A stretch of 57,078 nucleotides of DNA from Sporosarcina sp. (GCA_029263895.1 JARIDO010000033.1:1-57078); one strand, 5' to 3'. Numbered from the stretch's first letter, positions 16,576-26,058 are shown. Program-made: numbers and translations. The notes: generated by a model from the sequence alone, not told the origin.

Positions 16576-16735
16576 TTGGTAGCCCTCCATCAATTTGAAA
16601 TCATGACTTGGTGATAACATGACTGATTATCGCACAATCTATAAGTAGTGTGGACTAAAATTGTTCTAGATGTTTAACAAGTAGGTGAAAAAGGAATAAT
16701 TGCTATGGAGACATCTTCAAGGAGGGGCGTTTACA

Positions 16736-16888
16736 ATGAGAAAGATGGAAGAAACGAAAATGGATGTTAAACGACAACAAGTAATCCAACAGCTTGTTAC
16801 GCGAGGAATATTTAAAATTTATGGAAAACAATTATATGAATTACCACTGTACTCATTGATGAAAGAGTACTACGTAAGAGTATCTTAA
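16736..16888 (+). CDS. FbpA-like small basic protein
   Basis: 50 residues, basic. The block LVTRGIFKIYGKQLYELPLYSLMKEY, of which the core GIFKI..KQLYEL..YSL is diagnostic, matches the Fur-regulated basic protein FbpA domain. In B. subtilis FbpA works in the iron-sparing response alongside the FsrA small RNA. The start is ATG 16736 (AGGAGGGG 8 bases upstream), not the upstream in-frame TTG. A clear Fur box was not found in the 160-base divergent region; only a half-site-like TGATTATC at about 16622. Function here is inferred from the domain. Confidence 0.7.
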   Translation: MRKMEETKMDVKRQQVIQQLVTRGIFKIYGKQLYELPLYSLMKEYYVRVS

Positions 16889-16894
16889 AGGATT

Positions 16895-16929
16895 GTCGAC
16901 TTCTATGTTGTTTTGAAGTCGACTTTTTA
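16895..16929 (+). terminator. Terminator of the FbpA-like gene
   Basis: GTCGACTTC / GAAGTCGAC stem with an 11-base loop, followed by TTTTT. Confidence 0.8.
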
Positions 16930-16962
16930 AATTCATCTATCTACTAAACGAGGTGAAATACA

Positions 16963-18405
16963 ATGACTGCTAGTGAAATGGAAAACGGTTGGATTGTTGA
17001 AGCGACAATAAGTGAGATGCGACAGAGGATGGATGATGATGAGATTACTGCCGAGCAATTAGTCCTTATATATTTAGAGCGAATAGCTCAACAAAATGCA
17101 CAGTGTAAAGCGATATTGGAAGTGAATCCTGATGCTGTTCATATTGCTAGAGCGCTAGATGCGGAGCGTAAACAACAAGGCAACCGATCTGTGCTTCATG
17201 GTATTCCGATTTTAATAAAGGACAATATGGATACGAATGATAAAATGCACACAAGTTGTGGTTCTTTAGCATTGAAAGACTTTTACGCACCAGAGGATGC
17301 ATTTCTAGTGAAAAAGTTACGTACGGCAGGCGCGGTCATTTTAGGTAAGACGAACATGACTGAATGGGCCAATTTCATGTCCGATCGAATGACGAATGGC
17401 TGGAGTTCACGAGGTGGTCAAGTAGTAAATCCTTATGGCTTATTTGACGTAGGTGGTTCAAGTTCAGGAGGCGCAGCTGCGATTGCCATGAATATGGCGG
17501 CAGTTGCAATAGGTACGGAAACAACAGGCTCTATCATAAACCCAGCAACACAAAATTCACTCGTAGGCATTAAGCCGACCGTAGGGGCAATTAGTAGAGG
17601 TGGCATCATTCCATTAGCGCACACGCAAGACACACCAGGTCCTATGGCAAGAACAGTGAAAGATGCGACACTCGTTTTTCAACATCTTGTAGGGAAAGAT
17701 TTAAATGATCCAGTATCGCATTTATCTACACAATTCGATACTGTGCAATGGTCAAGTTTATTTGATGAAAATGCACTTCAAGGCATCCGTCTTGGTATTC
17801 CGCGGCAAATTTTTGAGCATGAAGCTTCTAAGGAACGTTTAAAGCTATTTTCGATTGCTCTAAAAAAGCTTACAGATGCTGGAGCGATTTTAGTAGATCC
17901 AATCGATTTAGGTACGATGGAAAATGACTTAGGCTACGATGTATTAGTACATGAATTTAAAGCGGGTTTAAATGCATATTTAGGAAGGACGCCTGCGAGT
18001 AATCCGATAAGAACATTGCAAGACATCATTCAATTTAATAATGAACACGCGACAGAAACATTAAAGTTTGGTCAAGTAATGCTTGAAAGAGCGCAGCGGA
18101 CGAGTGGGACATTGACGGAACAGCTGTATATAGAAATGCTTATTAAAAATCGTCATCTGGCGGCTGGAGTAGCGCTTGGAAAGGCACTTGAAGAGAATAG
18201 CGTTCATGCACTTGTCTTTCCGCAAGACCATGGCTGTAGCTTTGGTGCGGCGGCAGGATTTCCGTCCGTAACAGTTCCAGCGAACTATTCTGAAGCAGGT
18301 GAACCGTTTGGACTAACATTTTCAGGAAGTGCATTCACTGAACCACAACTAATTAGCTATGCATATGCATTTGAGCAACTAACAATTGCTAGAAAAAAGC
18401 CTTAA
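16963..18405 (+). CDS. Amidase (amidase signature family)
   Basis: 480 residues with the Ser-cisSer-Lys triad of amidase-signature enzymes: Lys in PILIKDN (about 86), the glycine/serine loop GGSSSGGAAA, and the nucleophile region GTETTGSIINPA. It hydrolyses a carboxamide; similar annotations include GatA-like and YerM-like amidases, but no gatB/gatC lies nearby, so it is not the tRNA amidotransferase. The substrate is unknown. ATG 16963 is preceded by GAGGTG. It is co-directional with the FbpA-like gene but separated from it by a terminator. Confidence 0.9.
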   Translation: MTASEMENGWIVEATISEMRQRMDDDEITAEQLVLIYLERIAQQNAQCKAILEVNPDAVHIARALDAERKQQGNRSVLHGIPILIKDNMDTNDKMHTSCGSLALKDFYAPEDAFLVKKLRTAGAVILGKTNMTEWANFMSDRMTNGWSSRGGQVVNPYGLFDVGGSSSGGAAAIAMNMAAVAIGTETTGSIINPATQNSLVGIKPTVGAISRGGIIPLAHTQDTPGPMARTVKDATLVFQHLVGKDLNDPVSHLSTQFDTVQWSSLFDENALQGIRLGIPRQIFEHEASKERLKLFSIALKKLTDAGAILVDPIDLGTMENDLGYDVLVHEFKAGLNAYLGRTPASNPIRTLQDIIQFNNEHATETLKFGQVMLERAQRTSGTLTEQLYIEMLIKNRHLAAGVALGKALEENSVHALVFPQDHGCSFGAAAGFPSVTVPANYSEAGEPFGLTFSGSAFTEPQLISYAYAFEQLTIARKKP

Positions 18406-18482
18406 ACAGTATTATCAGAAATGGAGTGAACGCCTGTCGTTTATGATAAACTAAAAGGAACTGAGTGAAAGTAGGGATAAAA

Positions 18483-19625
18483 ATGTCCTTTTTAGAAAAA
18501 ATGGATGACAGTATTCAATCGAAATGGAAATTTGACTATGAAATGCCGATTCAAACAAAAATGATTCCTGAAATGATAGCGGGTAAGGATATTGTAGCCC
18601 AATCGCCAACGGGTTCTGGTAAGACATTAGCTTATGTATTACCGTTACTTCAAATGGTAGAAGGTGAAAAAAAGCAAACACAAGTCCTTATTGTAACGCC
18701 ATCACAAGAACTATCTATGCAAATTGTGAATGTGATACGTGATTGGGTTGAAGGAACGCCAATTACAGTTACTCAATTGATTGGCGGTGCAAATATGCAA
18801 CGTCAAATTGAAAAACTGAAAAAGAAACCAACAATCGTTGTAGGGACGCCAGGTCGTTTAGCTGAACTAGTGAAATCGAAAAAACTGAAAATGTATGATA
18901 TTAAACAGATTATCTTAGACGAAGGTGATCAGCTATTGGCAAGAGAGCACCGTGTTATCGTTAAAAATATGATTGAAGCTGCAAATCCAGATAGGCAAAT
19001 TGTTGTCGTATCTGCAACCATTACGGATGAAATTGAAATGGTCGCCAGCAAATTAATGCAAGAACCTGAACGGATACACGTTACAGCCGAGGATATGCCG
19101 AAGTCTGGTAAAGTTGTCCATAGTTTTGCTAAAACAGATGTCCGTGAAAAGACAGATGTTTTGCGTGGGATTTCTCACCTTAAAGGATTACGTGCTCTGG
19201 CGTTTATTAATAATGTAGACCAGCTACGCATGAAGGAAATGAAGTTAAAATATAGTGATGCACCCATTGCAGTTCTCCACTCAGATATGAACAAATTTGA
19301 AAGACAGCAAACGTTAGATGACTTTAGAAAAGGCAAAACGCGTGTGCTCATTGCAACTGATTTAGCGGCACGTGGACTTGATATCGATGGCCTAACGCAT
19401 GTGATTCATATTGATGTGCCACATACGGTTGAACAGTATTTGCATCGCTCTGGAAGAACTGGGCGTGCAGGTGAAGATGGTGAGGTATTAACATTGTTAT
19501 CTTATGCTGAAGAACGTGATTATCGTAAACTAACAAAAGGCATTAAGACTGTACAGAAAGTTTGGTACAAAGGAAGTTTGCAAGAGGGGAATTCCAAAAC
19601 TGTTGCAACAACTAAAAAGAAATAA
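18483..19625 (+). CDS. yfmL: DEAD-box ATP-dependent RNA helicase YfmL
   Basis: 380 residues, two RecA domains. Q-motif region (PIQTKMIPEM), motif I SPTGSGKT, Ia, Ib GTPGR, motif II DEGD in place of DEAD, motif III SAT, motif V ARGLDI and motif VI HRSGRTGRAG are all present. Length and the LIGGANMQRQIEKLKKKP block match B. subtilis YfmL (376 residues; recalled), which helps assemble the 50S ribosomal subunit. There is no long C-terminal RNA-binding extension. A GTG six codons earlier is possible; ATG 18483 with AGGG upstream is preferred. A bidirectional terminator follows. Confidence 0.85.
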   Translation: MSFLEKMDDSIQSKWKFDYEMPIQTKMIPEMIAGKDIVAQSPTGSGKTLAYVLPLLQMVEGEKKQTQVLIVTPSQELSMQIVNVIRDWVEGTPITVTQLIGGANMQRQIEKLKKKPTIVVGTPGRLAELVKSKKLKMYDIKQIILDEGDQLLAREHRVIVKNMIEAANPDRQIVVVSATITDEIEMVASKLMQEPERIHVTAEDMPKSGKVVHSFAKTDVREKTDVLRGISHLKGLRALAFINNVDQLRMKEMKLKYSDAPIAVLHSDMNKFERQQTLDDFRKGKTRVLIATDLAARGLDIDGLTHVIHIDVPHTVEQYLHRSGRTGRAGEDGEVLTLLSYAEERDYRKLTKGIKTVQKVWYKGSLQEGNSKTVATTKKK

Positions 19626-19626
19626 T

Positions 19627-19667
19627 AAAAAGGCAGTATGGACATGCAATTGTCCATACTGCCTTTT
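19627..19667. terminator. Bidirectional terminator between yfmL and the methionine aminopeptidase gene
   Basis: AAAAGGCAGTATGGACA perfectly paired with its complement, six-base loop; the convergent genes end on either side. Confidence 0.9.
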
Positions 19668-19668
19668 C

Positions 19669-20463
<795 letters not shown>

Positions 20464-20522
20464 TCATATTCGGAAGTAGAAAAAAGCCTTGGAGTCTTAG
20501 AAGATCATGTCACATAGGTTAC

Positions 20523-20639
20523 TTATCTTTTAGAAATGACAGCTCCTTTTTGTTGTCTTTCTTTCATTATCTTTCTAACGACAGGATAAAGTACGGGGGA
20601 CCATTTGATAGCAGTTTTTACGATTTTTCCAACTTTCAT
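20523..20639 (-). CDS. 38-residue basic small protein
   Basis: An intact short reading frame with ATG 20639 and GAGGAG 8 bases upstream, ending TAA at 20523. The product is strongly basic (about 11 Lys/Arg) with an amphipathic N-terminus and a tryptophan: [20 protein letters not shown], then [11 protein letters not shown] have an impression of similar short 'KTAIKW(G/S)P..YPVV' proteins in other Bacillales, but cannot name a family. It precedes the methionine aminopeptidase on the same strand by 107 bases, and follows the DUF4870 gene. Too short for usual ORF callers; the good Shine-Dalgarno and start make it likely real. Confidence 0.65.
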   Translation of the reverse strand: MKVGKIVKTAIKWSPVLYPVVRKIMKERQQKGAVISKR

Positions 20640-20702
20640 TCGACTCACTCCTCATAGCTTGTATTAATCTTTCAATCCCCTTTTTATGAATGAAGCAAAC
20701 AT

Positions 20703-21041
20703 CTACTTAAGAACCTTTATGCCTTGGAAAACATTCCATACCATTACGAACAAAAGTAATAGACCGTATACAAACATAAAAATAACAGGAGCAAGCTGCC
20801 AAAAATGAAATGTAGATGGCGTCTCACTAGAAAACCCATTAAAAGAAAGCATCGAAAAAGTAATAGCTAAAAAAGCAATAATTAGGAGTGCTGCAGGGAT
20901 TAAATGGGAAATGAATGAACGTTTTGCATGGAATCGTACTTCGCGATTGTCTGATACAAAATAAATAATTACCGGAATAAGCAAGGGAGCGAAAAAAACA
21001 CTGAAATAACTAACCCCGGCTAGTACTTTATTACTCGGCAT
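20703..21041 (-). CDS. DUF4870 family membrane protein
   Basis: 112 residues, three membrane helices. The family signature is at the start: an N-terminal helix with APLLIPVIIYFVS, then REVRFHAKRSFISHLIP (the F-A-KR-S segment typical of DUF4870), and a C-terminal helix leading to NVFQGIKVLK. Function unknown. ATG 21041 with AAAGGAGAG 6 bases upstream. Probably transcribed alone; divergent to the TPP-riboswitch/thiT unit. Confidence 0.8.
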   Translation of the reverse strand: MPSNKVLAGVSYFSVFFAPLLIPVIIYFVSDNREVRFHAKRSFISHLIPAALLIIAFLAITFSMLSFNGFSSETPSTFHFWQLAPVIFMFVYGLLLLFVMVWNVFQGIKVLK

Positions 21042-21150
21042 GAAAACTCTCCTTTCATCATAAACACTTGTGATTTAAAAGAAACCTCCTAATCATCTTG
21101 CATACTAGTGATAGTTCTTATACAATTAGTTGGACAACTGAATAATTTTT

Positions 21151-21238
21151 ACCACAAGGGGTGCCTAATTTTGGCTGAGATTGGACAATCGTCCTGACCC
21201 TTAGAACCTGTAAGATTATGCTTGCGTAGGGATGTGGA
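21151..21238 (+). promoter_or_regulatory. TPP (thi-box) riboswitch
   Basis: All conserved pieces are in order: GGGGTGCC (21158-21165), GGCTGAGA (21173-21180), ACCCTTAGAACCTG (21197-21210) and GCGTAGGGA.GTGG (21224-21236), with ACCAC/GTGG closing the helix. It binds thiamine pyrophosphate; with the terminator at 21255 this predicts premature termination of thiT transcription when TPP is plentiful. Confidence 0.95.
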
Positions 21239-21254
21239 TGGAAACTGGCATATT

Positions 21255-21287
21255 GATGTCCCGTTCTATCCGGGAGGTCTTTTTTTA
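21255..21287 (+). terminator. Riboswitch-controlled terminator of thiT
   Basis: TCCCG / CGGGA stem with a seven-base loop, followed a few bases later by seven T, directly after the TPP aptamer and before the coding region. Confidence 0.75.
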
Positions 21288-21326
21288 TGTCCACATATAC
21301 CTCTGCAACAAAGAGGAGGAAGAATT

Positions 21327-21881
21327 TTGGGGAGAAAACGTCTACAATTATTATTGGAAGTTGCAATTATGGGAGCTATATCTTTTGTATTAGATCGTGT
21401 TGGCTTTGAATTTCCGCAAGGCGGGTCTATTACTCTCTCAATGTTACCAATTATTATAATGGCTTTTCGTTGGGGAATTGCTGGCGGGATGATGACAGGC
21501 TTTATAAGCGGTCTCTTACAAATGGTGATGACTGGCAAGGTATATCATCCAGTACAAGCAGGGCTTGATTACTTCGTTGCGTATGCTTTAGTTGGATTGG
21601 CTGCAGTGACACTCGGCTGGCTTTTAAAGAGTAAAGCAAAAGACGATACAAAGTCTTTTGTAATGGCAATTGTAGTAGGTACAGTAATTGGAGGCTTATT
21701 ACGCTTTTTCATTCATTTTATTGGTGGTATGGTATTCTTTGGACAATATGCTGCCGGTCAACCTGTATGGTTGTACTCGTTAGTCTACAACGCTACGTAT
21801 ATGGTTCCGTCCATTATATTATGTGCAATTGTGGCGGTATTACTTCTAACCACAGCACCACGTCTGTTACAACATAAGTGA
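21327..21881 (+). CDS. thiT: Thiamine ECF transporter S component ThiT
   Basis: 184 residues, six membrane helices. Features of the ThiT family: GFEFPQGGSITLSMLPI (proline/glycine loop before helix 2), MAFRWGIAGG, VYHPVQAGLDYFVAYALVGLAA and GGLLRFFIHFIGG. It captures thiamine and works with the shared EcfA-A'-T module encoded elsewhere. Start TTG 21327 is selected: GAGGAGGA lies 7 bases upstream, and the longer in-frame reading would run through the riboswitch and terminator. Regulated by the preceding TPP riboswitch. Confidence 0.92.
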   Translation: MGRKRLQLLLEVAIMGAISFVLDRVGFEFPQGGSITLSMLPIIIMAFRWGIAGGMMTGFISGLLQMVMTGKVYHPVQAGLDYFVAYALVGLAAVTLGWLLKSKAKDDTKSFVMAIVVGTVIGGLLRFFIHFIGGMVFFGQYAAGQPVWLYSLVYNATYMVPSIILCAIVAVLLLTTAPRLLQHK

Positions 21882-21921
21882 AAAAACGCCGTTTACCTCA
21901 CTGAGGTATAACGGCGTTTTT
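21881..21921. terminator. Bidirectional terminator between thiT and the TspO-like gene
   Basis: AAAAACGCCGTTTA pairs with TATAACGGCGTTTTT (one mismatch); an inner CCTC/GAGG adds to the stem. The stop codon of the minus-strand gene lies in the loop. Confidence 0.85.
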
Positions 21922-22656
21922 CTCTTTACTTGTATTTTTTTCTCTATGAACTAGAAGCATACCGGCAACTATAACGGCTGATAAAAAAATAGCGGAAACA
22001 GAAACGAATAACTCATCGGTACCATTTTTTACAGCTATGCCGCTAAACACCCAAATGAAAACAGTGTTCATTGCAATATCTCCATGATGGTATAAGAAAT
22101 GAAGAGCGAACGCTGTGGAGATTGTTAAATAGATAACCGCCCAAAGAGGATTACTTAACCCCCATCCAGACCAATCATGGAGAGTTAAAATATAACTGAT
22201 ACTTTCAAGCGTCGAAATGGCAACCCAACCAAAGAAAACTGCGACTGGAATCCTACCGTACATCCGGTTTACTCGTTTCGGATAGGTGAAATAAAGTGTG
22301 TTTAAACAAAGTAATAAAGCTAACATGGAAACGATTGTCCATCCGAATAAATTAAAGTGCCATGTAAGTGTCCAGGCAATTTGAAGGAGATTAGCGACAA
22401 TGAATAAAAAGGCCCTACGATTTCGTAACATACTGGATGTTTGCCATTTGTTTTTCCAAAAGCCAAAGAGCCAACTAGCTAGTAATACATAAACAACTAT
22501 CCATATTGCAAATACATAATCAGCAGGTGCGAATAACACAGGGACTCGATGTGCAATCTCAATCGTCGTATTCCCGTTTAGTGGAAATATATTAGCGACT
22601 ACATTTATGCTAGCAGCACCAATGAGTGAAAATAACATTAATAATAAATTAAGCAT
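21898..22656 (-). CDS. TspO/MBR-like tryptophan-rich membrane protein, paralogue 2
   Basis: 252 residues, about seven hydrophobic segments. It shares with the product at 7923-8717 the blocks PLNG-TT-E and LFAPA-Y-FAIW, a W-rich middle (HFNLFGWT versus HYEMIGLT) and FFGWVAISTLES versus YFGWITIATIAN. The two are thus clear paralogues of the long TspO-like type; function unknown. ATG 22656 with AGGAGG 8 bases upstream. Single gene, divergent from pepF. Confidence 0.75.
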   Translation of the reverse strand: MLNLLLMLFSLIGAASINVVANIFPLNGNTTIEIAHRVPVLFAPADYVFAIWIVVYVLLASWLFGFWKNKWQTSSMLRNRRAFLFIVANLLQIAWTLTWHFNLFGWTIVSMLALLLCLNTLYFTYPKRVNRMYGRIPVAVFFGWVAISTLESISYILTLHDWSGWGLSNPLWAVIYLTISTAFALHFLYHHGDIAMNTVFIWVFSGIAVKNGTDELFVSVSAIFLSAVIVAGMLLVHREKNTSKEKNAVIPQ

Positions 22657-22820
22657 GTTTAAATCCTCCTACTGAATAGTATACATAGGAAAGACTACGT
22701 ATGCGCTAGAAGATATGAAAATTTCGTCACAATTACAGTAAAGACTAGTTCGTAAGTCTAATTTACGTGGTATGATGAAATAACGTATTTAGAATATTAT
22801 GAATGAGGGAGGAAATGACT

Positions 22821-24623
22821 TTGGTACAAAAAACATATTCTGACGTGTGGGACCTTGATGTCTTTTTTAAAGGGGGAAGTGATTCTGAAGAATTACGAAC
22901 ACATGTAGACGCTTTGCTTAACAAAATTGATTCGTTAGAGAGTAGTGCAAATCGTTTCCAAGTACCAAGTTCCGTTGAGCAAGTTAAAGATATAACTGGA
23001 ATAATTCAAAGCATTAAAGATGTAGCGTTACATACATCACAGATAAGTGCAGTTATTGGCTGTTATTTGGCTGCAAACACAGCAGACAAAAAAGCATTAG
23101 CTCTTCAAGGGGAAATAAGTACATTGAGTGCGAGATTTTCAACAGCACTTTTGAAAGTTCAACAAACACTTTCTAAAACGGAAGACAATGTATGGCGAGA
23201 TTTAATGCAAACGACTGCATTAACAGAAATTGCTTTTGTTTTGAATGAGTGGCGTGAGGAAGTTAGTCTAAAACTATCTGAAGATGAAGAAAGCCTAATT
23301 ACAGCTCTAAACGTAGATGGCTATCATGGCTGGGGTGAGCTATATGATCTACTAGTCAGTAACATTTCGATTAAGATTAAAATAGATGGTGTTGAGAAAG
23401 TTTTATCAGTAGGTCAAGCGAATAATTTAAGTTCTCATGAAGATCCAATCATTCGAAAAAACTCTTTTGAAGCACTTGAGGAAGCTTGGGCCGAAAAAGA
23501 AGATCTATTTGCAACGACATTGAATCGTTTAGCGGGCTATCGTTTAGCCGTCTATAAAAAACGTGGATGGGACTCCGTTTTAAAAGAACCCCTACTAACG
23601 AATCGAATGAGTGAAGAAACACTTAATGCCATGTGGGGAGCAATTAGTCGATATAAGGAGCCGTTTGTAGATTATTTAAATCATAAAGCTAGAATTTTAG
23701 GAACAGAAAAGATGAATTGGTATGATATTGATGCACCCGTTACAGCATCAACTAAAAAACTAACATATCAAGAAGGTGCAGAATTCATCTTAAAACATTT
23801 TGGGGAATTCGGACCTGAGCTTGAAACATTCTCTCGTAAAGCATTTGAGGATAGCTGGATTGAAGCGGAAGATCGACCGAATAAACGACCAGGGGGTTTT
23901 TGTACGGGCATGCCATTGTCCGAGCAATCTCGAATCTTTATGACGTATAGTGGTAGTATGTCGAATGTCGCTACACTTGCACATGAATTAGGTCACGCAT
24001 TCCATTCGTACGCATTGAGGCCGGTTGATTGGATGAATCGTCAATATGCGATGGGTGTTGCTGAAACGGCATCAACATTTGCAGAAATGATTGTTGCCGA
24101 TGCCGCAGTCAAAGCAGCTGAGTCTAACGAAGAAAAGATTGCGCTACTTGAAGATAAAATCCAACGAAGTGTTGCGTTTTTTATGAATATCCATGCAAGA
24201 TTTCTATTTGAAACGAGATTCTACGAAGAGCGTAAAGATGGCATCGTTCCAGTAGAAAGACTTAATCAGTTAATGGAAGAAGCGCAACGTGAGGCGTATG
24301 GAGATGCATTAGAAACAGTCCATCCACGCTTTTGGGCATCTAAATTGCACTTCTATATCACTGAAGTACCTTTTTATAATTTCCCGTATACATTCGGCTA
24401 TCTTTTTTCTTTAAGCATCTATGCAAAAGCTTTAGAAGAAGGAAGCGAATTTGAAAGAAAATACATTGAGTTGTTACGAGATACCGCAGTCATGAGTGTA
24501 GAAGACTTAGCATTAAAACATTTAGGTGAGGATATAACTAAACAGGAGTTCTGGGTAAAAGGTGTCATGCTTTGCGTGAAAGATGTCGAGGAGTTCCTAG
24601 AGCTCACTTCTATTAAAGGGTGA
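22821..24623 (+). CDS. Oligoendopeptidase F-type M3 metallopeptidase
   Basis: 600 residues, family M3B (PepF-like). The zinc site HELGHAFHSY lies about two thirds along, with the downstream Glu region in VAETASTFAEMIV. The N-terminal helical domain opens YSDVWDLDVFFKGG, and the C-terminal substrate loop includes HFYITEVPFYNFPYTFGYLFS. A cytoplasmic peptidase for medium-length peptides. An upstream in-frame ATG (22803) overlaps the ribosome binding site; GGGAGG is 8 bases from TTG 22821, so that is taken as the start. A GNAT gene follows 7 bases later, so they share a transcript. Confidence 0.9.
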   Translation: MVQKTYSDVWDLDVFFKGGSDSEELRTHVDALLNKIDSLESSANRFQVPSSVEQVKDITGIIQSIKDVALHTSQISAVIGCYLAANTADKKALALQGEISTLSARFSTALLKVQQTLSKTEDNVWRDLMQTTALTEIAFVLNEWREEVSLKLSEDEESLITALNVDGYHGWGELYDLLVSNISIKIKIDGVEKVLSVGQANNLSSHEDPIIRKNSFEALEEAWAEKEDLFATTLNRLAGYRLAVYKKRGWDSVLKEPLLTNRMSEETLNAMWGAISRYKEPFVDYLNHKARILGTEKMNWYDIDAPVTASTKKLTYQEGAEFILKHFGEFGPELETFSRKAFEDSWIEAEDRPNKRPGGFCTGMPLSEQSRIFMTYSGSMSNVATLAHELGHAFHSYALRPVDWMNRQYAMGVAETASTFAEMIVADAAVKAAESNEEKIALLEDKIQRSVAFFMNIHARFLFETRFYEERKDGIVPVERLNQLMEEAQREAYGDALETVHPRFWASKLHFYITEVPFYNFPYTFGYLFSLSIYAKALEEGSEFERKYIELLRDTAVMSVEDLALKHLGEDITKQEFWVKGVMLCVKDVEEFLELTSIKG

Positions 24624-24630
24624 GTCCGTA

Positions 24631-25176
24631 TTGATAATGCTAGAAGGTAGTAGATGCTACTTACGAATATTAACTGAAGAAGATGCTTCAGTTTTCACTA
24701 AATTAGTTCTGGACAATAAAGAGTATTGGTCCATATTCGAACCGAGGCATGAAGCTAGTTATTTTACAGTGAGAGTCCAAAAAGAAAAAATTAGAGAATC
24801 ACTTTATCAAATGCGTGAGCGCAAGGAGTATAATTTCGGTGTATTCGATACTGAAACAAGTAAAATAATTGGTCACATATCATTATATGGCATTAAAAGA
24901 TTGCCCTTTTCCAGTGGTTTTATCGGTTATTCAATAGATGAATTAGCAAGTGGGAAGGGTTTTGGGACAGAAGCTGTAAGTCTAGTGACAAAATTCGCTT
25001 TCGACAAGCTTGCTCTACATCGTGTCGAAGCGTATGTTTCACCTCGCAATACTAGTTCCATTAAAGTGTTGGAGAAATCCGGTTATAACAGAGAGGGGCT
25101 ACTTCGGAAATTACTTTATATTAACGGAGTTTGGGAAGATCACTATGTCTATGCAAAAATTGAAAATGAATTTTGA
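24631..25176 (+). CDS. GNAT acetyltransferase (RimJ/RimL-like)
   Basis: 181 residues. GNAT fold: LRILTEEDA at the N-terminus, motif A with IGYSIDELASGKGFGTEAV (acetyl-CoA pyrophosphate loop), and RVEAYVSPRNTSSIKVLEKSGY, with the Asn-x-x-Ser and Gly features of ribosomal-protein N-acetyltransferases. Probably acetylates a protein N-terminus or a small amine. TTG 24631 is chosen because GGGTGAG precedes it by about 10 bases; ATG 24637 is an alternative. Only 7 bases after the pepF-like gene. A terminator follows. Confidence 0.85.
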   Translation: MIMLEGSRCYLRILTEEDASVFTKLVLDNKEYWSIFEPRHEASYFTVRVQKEKIRESLYQMRERKEYNFGVFDTETSKIIGHISLYGIKRLPFSSGFIGYSIDELASGKGFGTEAVSLVTKFAFDKLALHRVEAYVSPRNTSSIKVLEKSGYNREGLLRKLLYINGVWEDHYVYAKIENEF

Positions 25177-25215
25177 AAGCGTAAGACCGCCTGGCGGAAA
25201 ATGAAAATGCAATTT

Positions 25216-25250
25216 AAAAGCCGATTCCAATGAAAATGGAATCGGCTTTT
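25216..25250 (+). terminator. Terminator of the pepF-GNAT unit
   Basis: AAAAGCCGATTCCA / TGGAATCGGCTTTT, seven-base loop. The T/A symmetry would also allow use by the converging carbonic anhydrase gene. Confidence 0.85.
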
Positions 25251-25282
25251 GTATATTTCCCGGGAAATATGTCGGTCGGATG

Positions 25283-25852
25283 TCACTGACAGTGGTCATA
25301 TCCATCGACAATGATGTCAAGTTGGCCAGTATCGGGGTGGACGACTAGGCCATGTACTGGAACTTTTCTATCCATTAATGGATGGTTTCGAACTGATTGA
25401 ACACTCATTTTCACGCTTTCTGTCACGTCTTTAAAACCGTGAAGCCAGTCTTGAATGTTAATACCGGAATGCTTGATTGTATCGAAAACATTTTCATCGA
25501 TACCCCGTTCAATCATATGTCCGATAATGGTATCGGTGTCAATTGAACTCATTCCGCAGTCATGATGACCAATAATATATACTTCATCAGCTTGCAGTTC
25601 GTAAACAGCAATTAATAAACTTCGCATGATTCCACCAAAAGGATGCGTAATAACTGCGCCAGCACTCTTTATGATTTTAGCATCGCCATTTTTTAAATCC
25701 ATAGCTTTGGGAAGCAATTCTATTAAACGCGTATCCATACACGTTAAGATTACAATTCGTTTATTGGGGAATTTAGTTGTCGCATATTGTTCATATTCTT
25801 TTTCTGTTACAAAATTACTATTAAAATCAAGAATCTCTGAAAGTATAGTCAT
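25283..25852 (-). CDS. Beta-class carbonic anhydrase (YtiB-like)
   Basis: 189 residues. Zinc ligands Cys38, His96 and Cys99 with the Asp40-Arg42 dyad (CMDTR and HHDCG). Sequence and length match the B. subtilis YtiB group (recalled), including KIIKSAGAVITHPFGGIMRS and VPVHGLVV. It interconverts CO2 and bicarbonate in the cytoplasm. ATG 25852 with AGGAG 6 bases upstream. A small minus-strand gene with its own terminator lies directly upstream. Confidence 0.92.
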   Translation of the reverse strand: MTILSEILDFNSNFVTEKEYEQYATTKFPNKRIVILTCMDTRLIELLPKAMDLKNGDAKIIKSAGAVITHPFGGIMRSLLIAVYELQADEVYIIGHHDCGMSSIDTDTIIGHMIERGIDENVFDTIKHSGINIQDWLHGFKDVTESVKMSVQSVRNHPLMDRKVPVHGLVVHPDTGQLDIIVDGYDHCQ

Positions 25853-25894
25853 CCAATTCTCCTATCTGTTTTATTGAATATTTTTAAAAGAAAA

Positions 25895-25914
25895 GAGCTG
25901 CCTGTAGGCAACTC
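25895..25914 (-). terminator. Terminator of the 47-residue protein gene
   Basis: GAGTTGCC-TACA-GGCAGCTC hairpin starting one base after the stop codon, followed by CTTTTCTTTT on the minus strand. Confidence 0.8.
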
Positions 25915-26058
25915 TCATTTATAGCTAACTTCTGGTTTCGGATCAATTGTTTCTGCATCTGTAGAATTAAGTGCGCTGGAAAGGTAATGCATAGTGAAAT
26001 AAGCAGAAAGTCCAAGCATGACTGCAAAACCAATAACCGTTGAATACATCAAGCCCAT
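25915..26058 (-). CDS. Small single-pass membrane protein (47 residues)
   Basis: ATG 26058 with AAAGGGG 9 bases upstream; TGA at 25915 abuts a strong terminator. The product has one N-terminal helix (MGLMYSTVIGFAVMLGLSAY region) and a short acidic/proline tail (STDAETIDPKPEVSYK). Ribosome binding site, start, frame and terminator all agree, so I regard it as a real gene although I recognise no family. It lies between the M29 aminopeptidase and carbonic anhydrase genes on the same strand. Confidence 0.7.
   Translation of the reverse strand: MGLMYSTVIGFAVMLGLSAYFTMHYLSSALNSTDAETIDPKPEVSYK

Noticed and set aside
16576-16735. Fur box in front of the FbpA-like gene
   Set aside because: Only a half-site-like TGATTATC near 16622; no second arm at the right spacing.
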